64,000 nt of DNA from Marsupella aquatica (Eukaryota; Marchantiophyta): contig OZ316897.1 in the NCBI GenBank assembly GCA_973895155.1, positions 18,786,001 to 18,850,000 of the forward strand. Direction: 5' to 3'. Below, one piece after another: positions 45,426-58,913 of the stretch (within the stretch, counting starts at the first letter, position 1; every line of letters starts with the position of its first letter). Both the position numbers and the translations under genes were made by a program. The notes below the pieces were generated by a model. The model had not been told where the DNA came from. It did no database searches and saw only the letters and a list, made by a program, of their open reading frames with translations.

Positions 45426-48400
45426 ATGTGGCAATTTCAGGACTTTGATTGGGCAGCTGCTGTGGCGGAGATTGACAAGGCGTGTTTTCGACATGTAGCG
45501 GCAGAGAATGGAGGAGGGGCCGAGGCATCGAGCACTCAGAGCAGATCATTACACCAGAGAACCTTGGACTTTTTCGTTCAGGGAGGAGGGGTGAGGCAGA
45601 GCTCTAATGTGACCAAGGACCGGACCCAACATGGGACGGGAGGAGCTTTGGACTCCTCCCGCCAATGGGGTGGTAATCAGAAGACATCAGGGACGGACTT
45701 CAGCACTCGAGAGGTCTGCCCTGACGACGCAGAGGCTTCCCCGAGTGGATGCCACCTTCCCCTGGATTATGATGCAGCCAAAGTTTGGATATATCCTGGT
45801 ATGATTGACAATCTCTGGTTGTCATCTCGAGCTGAACTGCTGCCCTGTTCTCATTTCCTGTCCCTTGGCTGCCCTAGTTATTTCAGTACTACTTTCTGAA
45901 GTTTTTCTGTTCGAGTTCTTAATACAATTTGACATTTATCGAGGAAAATGATTACTGCAAGGTTGGAATGATTTTCATTGTCACTCACCAGTTGCACCAA
46001 TTAGCCCGGCTTACACTCACGGTCTGGTAAATTCTTCAAGATGTCTAATTTTAATACGTCGTTGAACAGCAAACGTACCACGACGGAGCTACCAGTTCAA
46101 CATTACGAAGTCAGCATTGTTCTCCAACACTCTAGTTTGTCTCCCCACAGGACTGGGAAAAACCCTGATTGCTGCTGTTGTAATGTTTAATTATTTTCGA
46201 TGGTTTCCCACAGGTAACCAGTGGACAATTCATGTTCTTAAATTACTGGCAGAGTGCAAATGACCGCTTGAATTTTGCAATCTGAATTTCTCTTGAGCTG
46301 TCTTCAAGCCTGTTGCTACCATAAAGGTTCATTCTTTCAAAGCAGTGTGCATATTGTGAGGACGTTTTGAGGCCTGACCCATGTCGATATGTTCTGCCAT
46401 GAACATTCCTCGAAAAATGCGTGCGCCTCTACATGTGGGTGTATGTGTCCTAATCGACCGGACTGTGCAGGGAAAATAGTCTTCACTGCACCTTCACGAC
46501 CGTTAGTCGTGCAGCAGATAGAAGCTTGTCATAAGGTGACTGGAATACCTCAACATATGACCATTGATATGACTGGTCAAATGAATCCACAGATAAGGGC
46601 AGAGCACTGGCAAAGTAAACGAGTTTTCTTTGTCACACCTCAAGTTCTTGAAAAAGATATTCAGGCCGGTAAGAGTTTAGACTTTTTGATGCATAAATCA
46701 TTGGCTAGTCTCTGGCTCTTTGTTGAAGAAACTGGGAAGGGCCCATTCAATTGAATAAGCGTGAATTGGGCAGGTGACTTTCCTCCAACCTGTGCTTTTT
46801 GCAGGCAGGGCTGCAACGAAAAACATAGTATGCTTAGTAGTGGATGAAGCACATCGTGCCACCGGGAATTATTCATATTGTGTAGTTGTTCGCGAGGTGA
46901 GTATTCAAGCTCTGGTCAGTGTTCCACTCATGGCATTCTTCTGCAGTTTTCTTGAAGAGTTTAACAAAACAGATACAAAACCTTTTGTGGTTTTTTTGGG
47001 TTTTTTCTGTCCTGATCCTTGGCTTTGGATCGAGATAGAAGATTTTAGAATCTCTCACCGAGTGTCATCGTTGTTTCCAGCTACTAGCAGCAAAAGTGGA
47101 GCCCCGCATTTTGGCATTAACTGCAACTCCCGGCTGTAAGTTTTTGCCGGGTCATTTAGTTACAGTTCTCTTTTGATTGAAAAAAATCTGCAGGGTTTCA
47201 TTAGTTTGTTCACTTCGCGCCCCCCAGCCGCCTCCAACAAACATCTCCCCTGTAATTGATCTGCAGCAAAACAAATTACAATCCAAGCGGTGGTCGACAA
47301 CCTTCAGATTTCATCATTGGAGTACAGAGATGAAAATGACCCTGATGTCAGCCAGTATACTCACAGCAGGAAAGTCCAACTCATCGAGGTAAATCCACTC
47401 CATTTTGTCATTTCCGTATCACTGTAATTCCGTGTCACGTTTGTCGGACTACAGACGATAGTAGAGCTCGAGTTAATCTCAACATCTTGATGTGTGTATT
47501 TTTGGCATTATGGACTGCAGGTGCCAATGAATGCTGAAGCCACTCAAGTTAAGGACGTATTTATGGAAGTGCTACAACCTATTGTGCATAGACTTTGTTA
47601 TCTTGGTGTATTCTACGGTCGAGATATTTCAAAAGTAAGTGGGCCTCTCCTGTGATTGATTGTAGAGAGGCCATTGTAGACTGCCAATCCTCTGTTTGGT
47701 CTTATTGTGGCATGTTCTCGGTAACAACTAGCTCTGCTCTCAGATTGTACTTCCTCGCTCCAGTGTCTCACAATTCTCTCCCCAGATGCTCTGCTTCCTG
47801 GATAAGCTGGACTCTAGCCTGCTCCTGAAGTCGCTCGTCTCCAATGTGCAGCTCACACCATATGAATTTCTTACGGCAAGAGACAAATTTCGGCAAGAGC
47901 CTCCACAAAATCTTCAGCAAAGTAAATATCACGAAGTTGAGAACTACTTTGGACTGGCGATGACGCTCTTCCACGTATTTAAACTACTTATTACTCATGG
48001 CATGCGACCTGCCTTTGAGATGCTTCGACAGAAATTGGAGCATGGGTGGAGCCCAAACCTGTGCTTGAACTTCAACTTCTTGATGAGAAGGATTGGTGTC
48101 TTGAATCTGACAATCCTACAGTTGTGGAGATCAGCATGACTCAGCATGCTTTGTCTTCGTTTGCTACTTGCAATGCTTATTTCTACAAGTTGCTTAGAAC
48201 CTAAATAAGGAAGCAAGTTTGCATTGATGAAACCCCAAGGCATTGGATTTAAGTCAAGTTTCCCACAAAATTTAACACTGAAAAATCACATTTTACAATT
48301 TTAGGCGGTTTTGTTGTAACTTGATGTGAAATGGAATGCTCACAAGGTGCAAGACTTTGTTCCATTTGAACCGTAATTAGCAAACCACGTCCTCAAGATG

Positions 48401-51400
48401 TTACCTTGATTAAAGAAAATCTAACGAAGGAGAAGCTCAGCTGATTACAAATATATGACGGACGGGATATTCTAATTGTTTTCTTGCTGTGGGTAATCAG
48501 TATTCTGAAAAGGCTTGCCAAGAATGAAAAGCTGCTCCAAGTTCAGAATCTGATGAAGCAGAGTATTGGCCATGGAGCGCCCAACCCCAAACTGGATAAA
48601 GTAGTTGATATCGTCAATGATCATTTCAGTAAGTTTGGATGTCTTGTTCGTCGGAACTTCATAGCCTCACTCCAATTAGTTGTGTTTCGGGGACACCTGA
48701 GACATCTAGGTGTTGGAAATCACATTTGGAACAGTGATTGAACTTGCCTTGGTTCGGAACAATTGATCAAGTATGTTGATGATCGTGTTATCTATTGTGC
48801 TTGGATCAGGGCTACATGATGCAGCGAGCACGCGAGTGATCATCTTCACAAACTTCAGAGAAAGCGTCAAGTAGGGAATCAGTCCATTCGTCCGTAGACG
48901 TCAGTATAGTTCTGCTTTGAATGACGCTAGGATCTATCTGGTTTTCGGTATTTCAATTCATTGCGGATTTATCCTTAGCAAATATGAGAATTAGAAATGC
49001 AATAGTACCGTTGATTATTCGTTCATGACACTTCCTTGAAGTTGGGCGTCGGGCTTGGTCCTGTAAAGGGATCTCTTCGGGACACATACTACTGTTATCG
49101 GTAGTCCTATTGTTGGCTAAATTGTCAATAGTTTGGTGTCAATTATGATATTGGCTTGTGAGTCAGTTCAATTCTGTGAGGCGGCCATTAAGGTTGCTAT
49201 TCTGTCGTGGTTCCCAGAGATATAATGGACAAACTGGCAGCATCTTGTGACAGTGTGAAAGCAATGGAATTTATCGGTCAAAGCTCGGGTAAGTCACATT
49301 CCTCCCCAACCATTTCCTGTTTTATCTTGTCGTAACAGTCGAGATCAGTATCTAGTGGTCCCCCTTTTTTCAGTATACATTTTGCCTTTGTAGCCGGGCC
49401 ACAAAGGCAACATAGGCCACAACGGCGGGGACCAGTTAACAATGACCGCACTGAACCTAATCCTAAGGATAGGGAAGGCAAAAAAGGAAAGCCCTCCCAT
49501 ATAACCCAGAAGAAAAATGGAACACGACAGGGCAACGACAGTCCCTTGGGAACCAGAACTGGGCAGACCACAAGGAACTTGAGTACACGATAGCCCCATA
49601 ACAGCCAACCATTTGAGTGAACTATAGCTAGTCAATCGAAAGCAGTATACATTTGATGTTCTACCGCACGAAGCATTCTTCTGCAGAGGCGGTTTGTGTA
49701 TATTGTGCTAACGAAAGTTTCACGATTATTGCAGGGAAAACATCCAAGGGACAAACCCAGAAAACTCAGCAAGCTGTTCTCCAGGTTCTTCCCCCATCAC
49801 TAGTTTTCTCAAAAGAAGGAACTAGCATCTCCTTGTTTGGGATTTGCGTTTTGGGTGGGGGCAAGGGGGGCGGCGGGGTTGTTTGTATGTCATCTGTGAT
49901 TGAATGATTCACTAACTGCAGCTCATAATTTGAAAACTGTCCTAGGTGACATTTCTTAGTCCAAATTCCCAATTCCTGACTTTTCAATCTGTGGGGATTA
50001 CAGAGGTTTCGAGGAGGATGCTACAACACAATTGTGGCTACTTCTATAGCTGAGGAGGGTTTAGACATCATGGAGGTAGACCTTGTGATATGCTTTGATG
50101 CTAACATCTCACCCCTGCGCATGATTCAACGAATGGGAAGAACTGGAAGGAAGCGTGACGGCCGAGTTGATATCCTTGCACTGGCACTGGCACTAAAACT
50201 GAAGTTTAGTTTCTGATTTTCTGATGATTGGATATGCATGATGGGAAGTGAATAGTCCTTGAGCACCAGTGTCAATCTACTTATCTGTTGCATTTACTCC
50301 ACTGTATTTATGACGTCATATATAAAATGCACGACACGTATATCCTAGAGGGCTTTTTTTGTTTAATCCTGAGAACACTGGGGTCAAAGTTTTGATAGAA
50401 ATTATGTATTCGAGTTTCTTGTGCTGACTACTATTCTTTCCTATAGTAAGAAACAATCGCTACAACTCCAAAACAATATCTTGGAGGATATGAACTTGAA
50501 CATCTGTTGTGGGGTGGGGACAGTCCTGTTTTTCTTTTCTTTTTGAACACAAGTGAGCCTTGACTGGCAACGCACTTGTCCTCGCTTCATCAGGATCAGA
50601 AGTTCAGGGCTACTTGAAAAAGCAATCAAAGAGCAAGGCCCTTGGTAAGCATATGCTTAATGGAGGCCTTCAAAGCTTCAACTTTCATGCAAGTCATCAT
50701 ATGGTATTTTTCTCCCTTGGATGACTCCTTTGACACTTAGTCCATTGAATTCTCTTGCAAATATTAAAATGCGTCCTAATGTTCCCGATGGCTTTCTGTA
50801 ATTACTTTCGCCTTTGGATTTCCGTTTGCATGCAGATTCCACACAGCCTGCGAACGTCTGTTCAGTTATTGGAATTGTCCATAGAGGACTTCGTGCCTCG
50901 TGGACGCAAGCAGAAGGAAAAAGATCCGACTGCTGGAGGCCCTAGGAAGCTCACTGAAAAGGAACTTAAAAAAGTGCAAGCAATCCAAGCAATACCAGAT
51001 CTGACTCCACTAGAAGATCGTGTCAACAAGTTTTTTGCGAGCCCAGTTTATCAAGTGAAACACTCGAAACGTAGCTGTTTGCTGATGGACTGTCTACAAA
51101 CCCTAGGCATACGACCGCATTCGACTACCAAAGAGGGAATCTCAACACATAAGGTATCACCTGAACAGTGGACCCAATATCCTACCAGTCAAGGAGGATA
51201 AGTTCCCCAGGCTACGGCATGATATCATATAATCCTAGATCTTCGTTCGTTAAAATTCTCTTCATTATCTTATTCTCTCGAATCTGAAACGTGTGTGTGC
51301 TTGTCCAATGAATTGTTGTCAATTCTCTCTTGGATAGCTAACCAGCAAAATACCATTTATTCACGAGCAGGTCATTTCACATTCCCCAATTGAGCTCCCT

Positions 51401-54400
51401 GTGGAGAGTATTATCCCTATTCGTATGAGAGAGAGTCAGCTGCCAACGTCACCTTTCTATGATAATTGTTCAGGTAAAAATTTTCGCCATCTATGTGAGT
51501 GACCTCTTTTCTGAAATGAGCTCCTGGCTGTTTTATGACGGCCAACGTAGTTGCCTTGAATTACTTCCAAACCTGCGTGGCGGCCATGACGCTCTTCTAC
51601 ATCATGTCATATTACGTTCTACTTTTCTGCGTTTCCAAATTTTGATCAGCCAAGGAGTCCCAAATATCAGGTGCTTGCTCTGTTTCTTGGTCAAAGATAT
51701 CTGATGACTGTTTTTCATTGGACAGATGACGGTGGACCAGACGTAGATCCCAAAATTGACCTCATACCAACAGATCTATTGGCTTCATCTCCAGCATCTT
51801 CACCTTATCCATGGATGATCGTTAAGGCCTATCCCGAGGATCTGCCTTCGCCAAAAGAGGTTCTGTTTGAGCAACGACATCATGAAGAGTTTGACTCTAG
51901 AAGTACTGGTACTCGTATGATTTTGGATGGTTTGGACTGGACCAACAAAGTTGTACTTCATTTTGAGCACGATGGACAAGACAATGGAGATTTTGACCAG
52001 TTGGAAAGCGCACATTTGACAACAACAAACAAAGGTTTAACGGCTGAGCATATGCTGCCAGGTATATCTCTTTCACCTCACTTTATTTGAACAGCGTCCC
52101 CTAATCTCTTTGTTCGACCAGAAGTTTAAAATAATATCAACATTCATATGGCTACGAATGCTCCAGTCGGTGGGAGTATCGATTTGGAAGAACTTGAACT
52201 CTTTTTGTTCAATTCTCGTCACCTACTCTTCTCCTTCAAGGCTGTCCCAGCTTTCATTTACGCTTCATTTAATTGTTATGGTCCACCAGTTGTTACATAA
52301 CACTCGATGTATCAGTTAATTGTCTTGTATGCAAAGCAGTCGTCTTAGTCTGTTTGTGTCAAACCATAACAGGAACTTATTGGATGGCAGTAGGGGACCG
52401 CAAAGCCAACGTGGTTTCTCAGGCAGCACATCAACACCGATCTTTTAAAACATCTGATCACCCTGATCTGGACTATTTTGACTCTCCTGATCAGCTTCGC
52501 GGGACAGGTTTTCATCGTTGTCAAAATAGTGCTGACGCTGTTTCTGCTACCCAATCAGGCGTGGTTTTAATTAATTCACCTTCCTCTCTGTTACTGCCTA
52601 AAAAACCAACAGCCAACGGCTCGCCGAAGCCCTTTGATCAGAGTGACAAAATCAGAGCGAACTCAAAATGTCTGCAACAGAGAGAAGAGCAAGGAAACAA
52701 CTTAAACGAGCAGAGACAGACAGCTGGCTCCAGTCCACGTCCAAAGACACTTGCAAATCACAGTTCTGATAATGGTACTCCAGTTTATCACCTAGCTAAG
52801 TCACTGCACACCGTTGAGTTTGTTGAAGCAACACCAGATGAGAAAGACGTGGGAAGTCCTTCTAGCGAAGCAAGACTTCTCAAAGAGACAGTTCAGGCAA
52901 GGGTTTTGTGCTTTGAAGAACTGAGCCCTCGTTTAGCTGAATTTGCCAACCACGGGGTTGTTCCTTCTACCCCTGGTAAAGAAAGGACACCCATTTCTGG
53001 TAAAGTATCAGTTTTGTTTGATCTTAGAACTGTTTCGACGGAAGGGCGCCCCTACCTTCCTTCCAATGGTAAAATACACATCCCGAACATACGGTCACCC
53101 TCGAATATTCTGAAACCTCCGAGGAATTCCATATCCCCTTTGCCATCATCCTCTTTAGCAACCGATAAGGATGCATACTCTCAGTGTAGATCCCAAAAGC
53201 AATTGCAGGGTTTGCCTTCGGTCTCAGACTTTGCTCACCCTGTTGAGGATGTTTCTCCCGAACCAAGAATCCTTTTAAAAGTCAGACCGCTTACCTTTGA
53301 TTCTCCAAGGTCCGAAGAGTTGCCTGTGCCGAACCAAAATACAACAGGAGTCAATAATGGCAACGATCCATCCAAGCAAGCTGCTGGAAACCTTTCGAAA
53401 GCGAACGCCAGATCTCCGCTGCAAATCCCGAGTTATAAGAGTAGTGGAGAAGACTGGAAAATCAATGATGGTGAGGCATCTGCATCTGTTCAGAAGCCTC
53501 GACAATTGAAGAGACTTTGTAGAGCTCGGGAGAAACTACCTATCTCCTTGGTGGAAGAGAGTTCGAAGAGGAATCACAATCGCGCTGTCCAAGAGGTCAG
53601 AAACCAGGTGAAGGATTCTAGATCAGGAAGAGGTACGCATGGTTGGCACTCAACTTTGTCGCTTTGCAATCAAATAACTGTAGGATGGGATACGAAGGAG
53701 TTAATCGATGTCACTGTTTTCTTGGTAATTGTTCTGAAATTTTGTTATTAATCCGGGATTTGTATTCCACGCTCAGCTCAACAACGTCAGCAACAGCTTG
53801 CAGCAAGGGCATTCATCGATGAAGAAGCAGAGTAAGTTTCCGCAACGTTGCTAGACGAGTAATTCCATGTGAACTTGCATACTGCTTTAATATTGTTATT
53901 CCTTTTGATATAATTAGAGCGATTTTATTTTGCGGTAACGATAAGCATGCCTTCTGTTAATAACGACAGTAAACTAGAGATCTCCGGAAACATAATTCTA
54001 TTTGGCTTTATTCTTTGGTTCTAGTCTTTGACGAAATTTCCTCTGGACAATTTAACAGAGTCTCCTCAGATGACGAGGATGATAGCTTATCTGAGGAAGA
54101 TGACCATGAAGACAAGGAGGACTCCTCCTTGGAAGGGTTTATTGACACAGCAGGAACACAACATCTTAATGGATCAGTAGACATGATCAACATCTACAGG
54201 TTGGTCTATAGTCTTAATTCGATATCCACTTCCTTACAACATAAAAATGTATTATTCTTCAAATCGCATGTCTCAACACGAAACTCAGGTCGGAGGTGAA
54301 TTTTATCCAGCAGCTGAGAAAGCTTTTTTAAGTCCGTGCATGTCTCACGATTTGGCAAATACAAATTCGGTACAAGTCTGAGCTTTTTGCCTTTATCGAT

Positions 54401-55051
54401 GCTATACCCTCCCTCGTCTATGGTTAAACTGAACTTCTGGATGAAATGTCCATATGGAACAGGAAGTCCCTGCTCACGCCATCACCACTGGGATATCTCG
54501 GTGGTAAACAGATTGACCTGCGGCAATGGAACTCTACAGCTTCATCGGATGTCTCCCCAAGCTCCATGGATCTATCTTCTGCAAGCCGTGGTTTAGAAGA
54601 CTTATCAGACTTTAGTGCTGCACCCAGTATAAGGAAATCTTCATTTGTAAGTCCTCAAAACACCATGCAGACAACGCGAGTTATGGACCCTGCCATGGAC
54701 AGTGTAGTGGGTGAAGGAAAATTGAGGGAAGCTATTGCCGCAAACACAGCGCTAGGAACTGAGGTTGAAAGGCCAGAGGACCAGGACCGCAACAAGGCAG
54801 AATTTCGAAAAAGAAAATTGAGTTTCCAAAGTAGCTCTAGTTATGACGATGACATTTTTGAGGGCGTTGATCTGGATGCTCTGGAAGCAGAAGCAACTGA
54901 GATATCGCGAATGCGTAGCCAAGCTCAGGTTATTTCTAGTAACGCTCCCCAAGAGCAAGTTGTCCCTCGTACAGGTTCTCTGCCTTCTCGACTTCACAAG
55001 GATAATGAATTCCAATTTATGCCCTCGTTCGACCTCGGGCTTGGCGACTAA
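45426..55051 (+). CDS. FANCM: FANCM-type DNA helicase/translocase (Fanconi anemia group M homolog)
   Basis: FANCM is a nuclear SF2 translocase that remodels forks and, in plants, limits meiotic crossovers. Exons: 45426-45798, 46070-46213, 46471-46668, 46805-46896, 47081-47135, 47267-47388, 47521-47634, 47786-48045, 48305-48346, 48501-48628, 48810-48870, 49218-49288, 49735-49784, 50004-50169, 50576-50703, 50836-51153, 51371-51473, 51726-52061, 52373-53632, 53777-53831, 54059-54199, 54463-55051. All phases agree; total 4806 nt. Motifs in order: [15 protein letters not shown] (N-terminal signature), [13 protein letters not shown] (Walker A), [29 protein letters not shown] (DEAH), LALTATPG, the helical insert, [35 protein letters not shown] and QRMGRTGRK, then [33 protein letters not shown] and the C-terminal [13 protein letters not shown]. 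Walker A, DEAH and QRMGRTGRK are intact. The 42-nt exon has an in-frame TGA; skipping it keeps frame. The start could lie in an unseen upstream exon (a TTTCAG precedes GACTTTGATTGG). Confidence 0.92.
48305..48346 (+). other. FANCM: 42-nt FANCM exon with in-frame stop (relic or skipped exon)
   Basis: ACAATTTTAG precedes it and AG/GTGCAA follows. Phase 2 on both sides fits the exon before (ending CAT-GG) and after (starting T-ATT-CTG). It translates RFCCNLM*NGMLT, aligning with the conserved FARLMSKNE of plant FANCM. The TGA is at 48327-48329. Skipping joins EHG directly to [10 protein letters not shown] in frame. Confidence 0.6.
50170..50575 (+). other. FANCM: AT-AC U12-type intron in FANCM
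   Basis: The exon before ends CGA-GTT-G and the intron opens with ATATCCTT, the exact U12 5' splice consensus. Near its end GCCTTGACT (50557-50565) resembles the U12 branch site, with the adenosine at 50563, 12 nt before the terminal AC (50574-50575). Joining gives GRVVVLA, the residues expected in FANCM after GRTGRKRD. No GT-AG pair gives this junction. Reading through would replace the conserved sequence and stop after about 15 codons. Confidence 0.85.
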
Positions 55052-58000
55052 GGAGTGATTACTTCTCCCATCAAGTGCGGTAACTTGGAGTCCCTTTGTT
55101 GAATGGTAAAGCAGATTCATGGTCGAAATAGCTTCAGTGATATCTCGTCACGGTTATTTATGTTTCAGGTGCATGCCCTGTCTATTTTAATCGTTCTTTC
55201 GTATCTAAATTGCTCAAGTTGTTTTCGTATCATTCATTTCTTTCTTCTTATGACATGTCCTGTTTAGATGGATGCTGGATTCCAATATCAATATCTCAGC
55301 TATAGGGAAACGCCATGGAACGCAGGCGGGTTTTTACAGACTTGAAGCGACTGGCAGATAAAAAAACACTTCAGTCTCATTATGATGATTGAATTTTTAT
55401 CAGTTATGTTTCACAAGCAGGCATTGACTGAACTGCGAAGTGTCTGTTTCTTTTTTGATACAGCCAATGCAGATCTTTGAAGTTAAGATCATTCATATTC
55501 CGACAGTGCATGAAAGCTCCGCTAAAGGAAGGGTTTGGAGGAAAGGGAAAGTGCCAGATTCTGACGGACGCTCGGAATCATCTCCTGTCACAAACTACAG
55601 AACATAAAAGGTAGTTTCAGATTCCGATCTCGACCTCACATCTTCGACAAAATCTTGTCAATGGAAATCATCTATCTTCTCAGAGTAGATTCGCTGTTCG
55701 ACAAAATCCGTGCTGTGTTTACATCAGCATGGGGTTGTGCGTCAAACGATATGAAAAAAAAAATTGCCTCCGTACACGGCCCAATTTACTTTTCTCTAAA
55801 TCATCTCTAATAGCTGCCAATTGGAAGGCATCGCCGACAACTTTCAAACGTAAGCAAACGTTACAATCCGTCAAGAAATGAGCTTCATCAAGCTGCTTAT
55901 GACTACTCGTTCATAGTAATCGACATTTTAGCAAACGTAGGTCATTTTGGGCACGATGCTAACTGAGACTCACACTATTCTGACGGTTCTGATTTTAACA
56001 GGTACTTTCCTGCCAACAGTTCCTCTGCGGGGTTTCCATCAAGGAACAAGGAACTGGGAAACTGTTATATCTGTATACTTCTGTTTTGAGCAGTGTTCTA
56101 TACGGGGCCCACGAAAAGCACCTTGCTGAGGTCCACTGTTTCAAGGCTATTCTGCGTACCTAGTGAGATGGGTCGTGATTCCTTTTTTTATTTTAGTATA
56201 TGTAAGTTTGTTGTCTACTCGATGTGATGCGTCAATTCCTTCGTCTGGACCCCAAAGTAGTACTACGGAGTGATTGGTAGACATGGAAGCCGCTCCGTCT
56301 CTGTTAGTGGAGATTTCTTATGAAATAGAAAGAGATTGTGTATTTCTGCTCCATTAGTTTTTCCAGCTAATAGAGGCTTCTGTTGACTTCGTCCGTCTTC
56401 AGGAGAGAACTAACATGGTCTCGGGGCGAAGGAAAGATACCATCAAACCTCGTACGATTACCAAAGCGCAGAACTGCAAGTTTTACTTACTATGTATCCT
56501 CCCCAAGGCAACACACTTTCCGAGGAAGGTGAAAACAGAGCGGGACCTGCCAATAGCACTAGTACTGGTTCTCCTGGAGTTCCATAGCTTTACCCTGTTT
56601 TTTACCAGCCCGCAGAACTCATCGTCTGGTGTGCCAACACGACAGACTACCCGATTGAGAGAAAGTCAGATGGCCAGCTTCATCTCCTACTCTTGTAGTG
56701 GAGCCGGGAACAACGTGTCGTATCTCTCGAAGGTGAGACAATGTCGTTTGAGGATTAACTCTGTCGAGGACGAACACTTCGCCACAGTATTATGGCCATT
56801 CCAAATGCCGCTTGGAGAAGGCCGATTTCAATCCTCCAGTGATCTCTTTGCTTTAGCATAGGTTTCCGCGCTGTGAAGTTTAACTCCTTCCGACAGATCT
56901 TCCGACAGATCTTTCTGCATCGTCTTGTTGTTGTTGATGACTTGACCCATCAGCTTCCTGAACAGGTGACTACTTGTCTCACCACTGAACTGCAAATCTC
57001 TTGTTTTTCATCGCATCACGGTCCATTCCTTGTTTGAAGTCCTTGGAAACATAACAACACTGCGACCCATGTATCCCAAGTAGAGAGCCTTATGTTTTTA
57101 TGACCGAATTACGGGAATTAAAAGGTCAAGGCCGGACTATCCTTTGCTTACGAAATGCGGCCCCTGATGGTGAGGCCAAGGCGGTGAATCTTCAATCAAG
57201 TTGTGGGTGCATGCCTGCGGTATGATTGGTTTTCAATTGTCGATGGCGACGCGCATGATGGGAAGTCTCACTCTTAGGAATGCATCCAAATCAAAGGTAT
57301 CCTGACATGATCTCGAGTTTTCTCCTCACGTATGCTCTAGCACGAAGCTTCAGATCTTTGCACGGCTTGCGACGGATGTGAGCAGAAGTGAACGCCTATA
57401 GAGTGTGTTGTCCACCTCTGTTCAAGTGCTTCAGCGTATAGACAGAAGACATCGACTCTGGACAGAGACTAGCCCCATGGATATGTTCTACGCTCCTTAG
57501 ATTTAGTCAAAGTTCTATGCACTTGGATAACGACGTATGTAGAATGATGCAGATTTGTTCCCTGTGCTATGGAAGGGCTCCACATCTCAGTAAACGTTTG
57601 CCAGCGCCAGGAGTTCGAGGCCCTTTCCATATTATATTAAAAACTTCAGGAACATTTTTCTCCCGGATGCTTCGTGTAAAACGCTCTACATACGTTTGAA
57701 TATGATCTAAAATGCCAAACCCCATCTGAAACAACCACAAATTTCAAAAGCAAGTGCACTTTTATTGCGAAAAAACCCAAGACTACTTTGATAAGACTAG
57801 CTCGTAGCAATTAGTGATCTGCAACTGAAGAAATCCTCGTCTAAATGTACGTACTTTACACATGAAATAGGAGTTTCTGAAAAGGAGGCACAGGAATAGA
57901 GATTGGTGATCATAGCCGATCACTAAATCAGCTGTACCATGGTTGCAAAGTAAAATAAAGTCCACTCCGATCTCGTAGCGCAGATGATTTTGATTGAATT

Positions 58001-58260
58001 AAATATCCCCTATACGTGTACATGCCATGTACTTGGAGGTTCTGAGAACGAGCTGCAAGGAAAGAAGCTGCTTTCAACCCATCGAGTCAGTTTCTTATAC
58101 TTGAATTTCAAACCCTGCATCCTGGCCGGCCTGCATCGAGAGTAAATTGAGGATCTGCGGTCCTGAATAGTAGTTACTCATGGAGACGCAGATATATTGC
58201 TGATGCCTTCGAGTTAGTTCCACAGCCATTCTGTGCGTCTTGCAAATCCGTATTGACAAC
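55052..58260. other. FANCM 3' flank and intergenic
   Basis: About 3.2 kb. The first few hundred bases are probably FANCM 3' untranslated region. A 148-codon open frame at 56415-56861 (+) begins MVSGRRKDTIKPRTITKAQN and has no recognisable domain; it may be chance. Otherwise no signal. Confidence 0.4.
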
Positions 58261-58653
58261 ATGGCTTCATCGTTGCAGCTGGCCCATGTGTCCATTTCGC
58301 TGTTTTTGGCGAGGTTCAATCCTGACGGGAGAGTTATGGACGGATTCTTCGTGTTCCCTACTCTTTTGCCTATGATGGTACTCGTGCTGGAGTCCTTCTT
58401 AGAATTACGAGGTGACTCAAGGTGGCGAGAAAATACGAAGCCGCTGAAAGTGCCTAAGAAGTGCAGGAGCAGAAGGCTTATTCCTGATTGTCAAGAGAAG
58501 CATTCTCAATTGAAGCAATCGGCCATGGAACCTGTACAACCGCAAAGTGAAGAATCCGAATGCCGAGAAACGGAGCCTAGCCTTCGGATTCAGCTACTGA
58601 GGCATAGGTACGAGATGCAGAGAATGCATCGGATTGCCCTCGCTATTCAATGA
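58261..58653 (+). CDS. Hypothetical protein, 130 residues
   Basis: Begins MASSLQLAHVSISLFLARF. Residues 33-50 (GFFVFPTLLPMMVLVLESF) are hydrophobic enough for one membrane segment; the second half is charged, with many Arg, Lys, Glu and Gln. No family recognised. The stop overlaps the start of the next frame (ATGA). Confidence 0.3.
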   Translation: MASSLQLAHVSISLFLARFNPDGRVMDGFFVFPTLLPMMVLVLESFLELRGDSRWRENTKPLKVPKKCRSRRLIPDCQEKHSQLKQSAMEPVQPQSEESECRETEPSLRIQLLRHRYEMQRMHRIALAIQ

Positions 58654-58913
58654 ATCCGAGAAGACTTCACCATCAACCTGAAGTGATCTTCATCACCGGA
58701 TCATGGAGGCGCGCTCAGCTTCTGAACTCTCGAACTGTCACTGACAAACGAGACGTGCAGATTGAGGTGGCAAGACAGGAAAAGCTCGTAGACCAAAATC
58801 TCGATAGAATCCTCGACATAAATCATTTGAGAAGCAGACATGACAAGCTCCAAATCAATACTATTGATGGCGAACGACTGCAGTCAAGGCAATCACGCCG
58901 ACCTCTCAACTGA
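58650..58913 (+). CDS. Hypothetical protein, 87 residues, overlapping previous ORF
   Basis: Starts at the ATGA overlap and encodes a very polar, Arg/Gln/Asp-rich helix-prone chain (LVDQNLDRILDINHLRSRHD). Both frames may be pieces of one unrecognised protein separated by a one-base shift. No homology seen. Confidence 0.25.
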   Translation: MNPRRLHHQPEVIFITGSWRRAQLLNSRTVTDKRDVQIEVARQEKLVDQNLDRILDINHLRSRHDKLQINTIDGERLQSRQSRRPLN

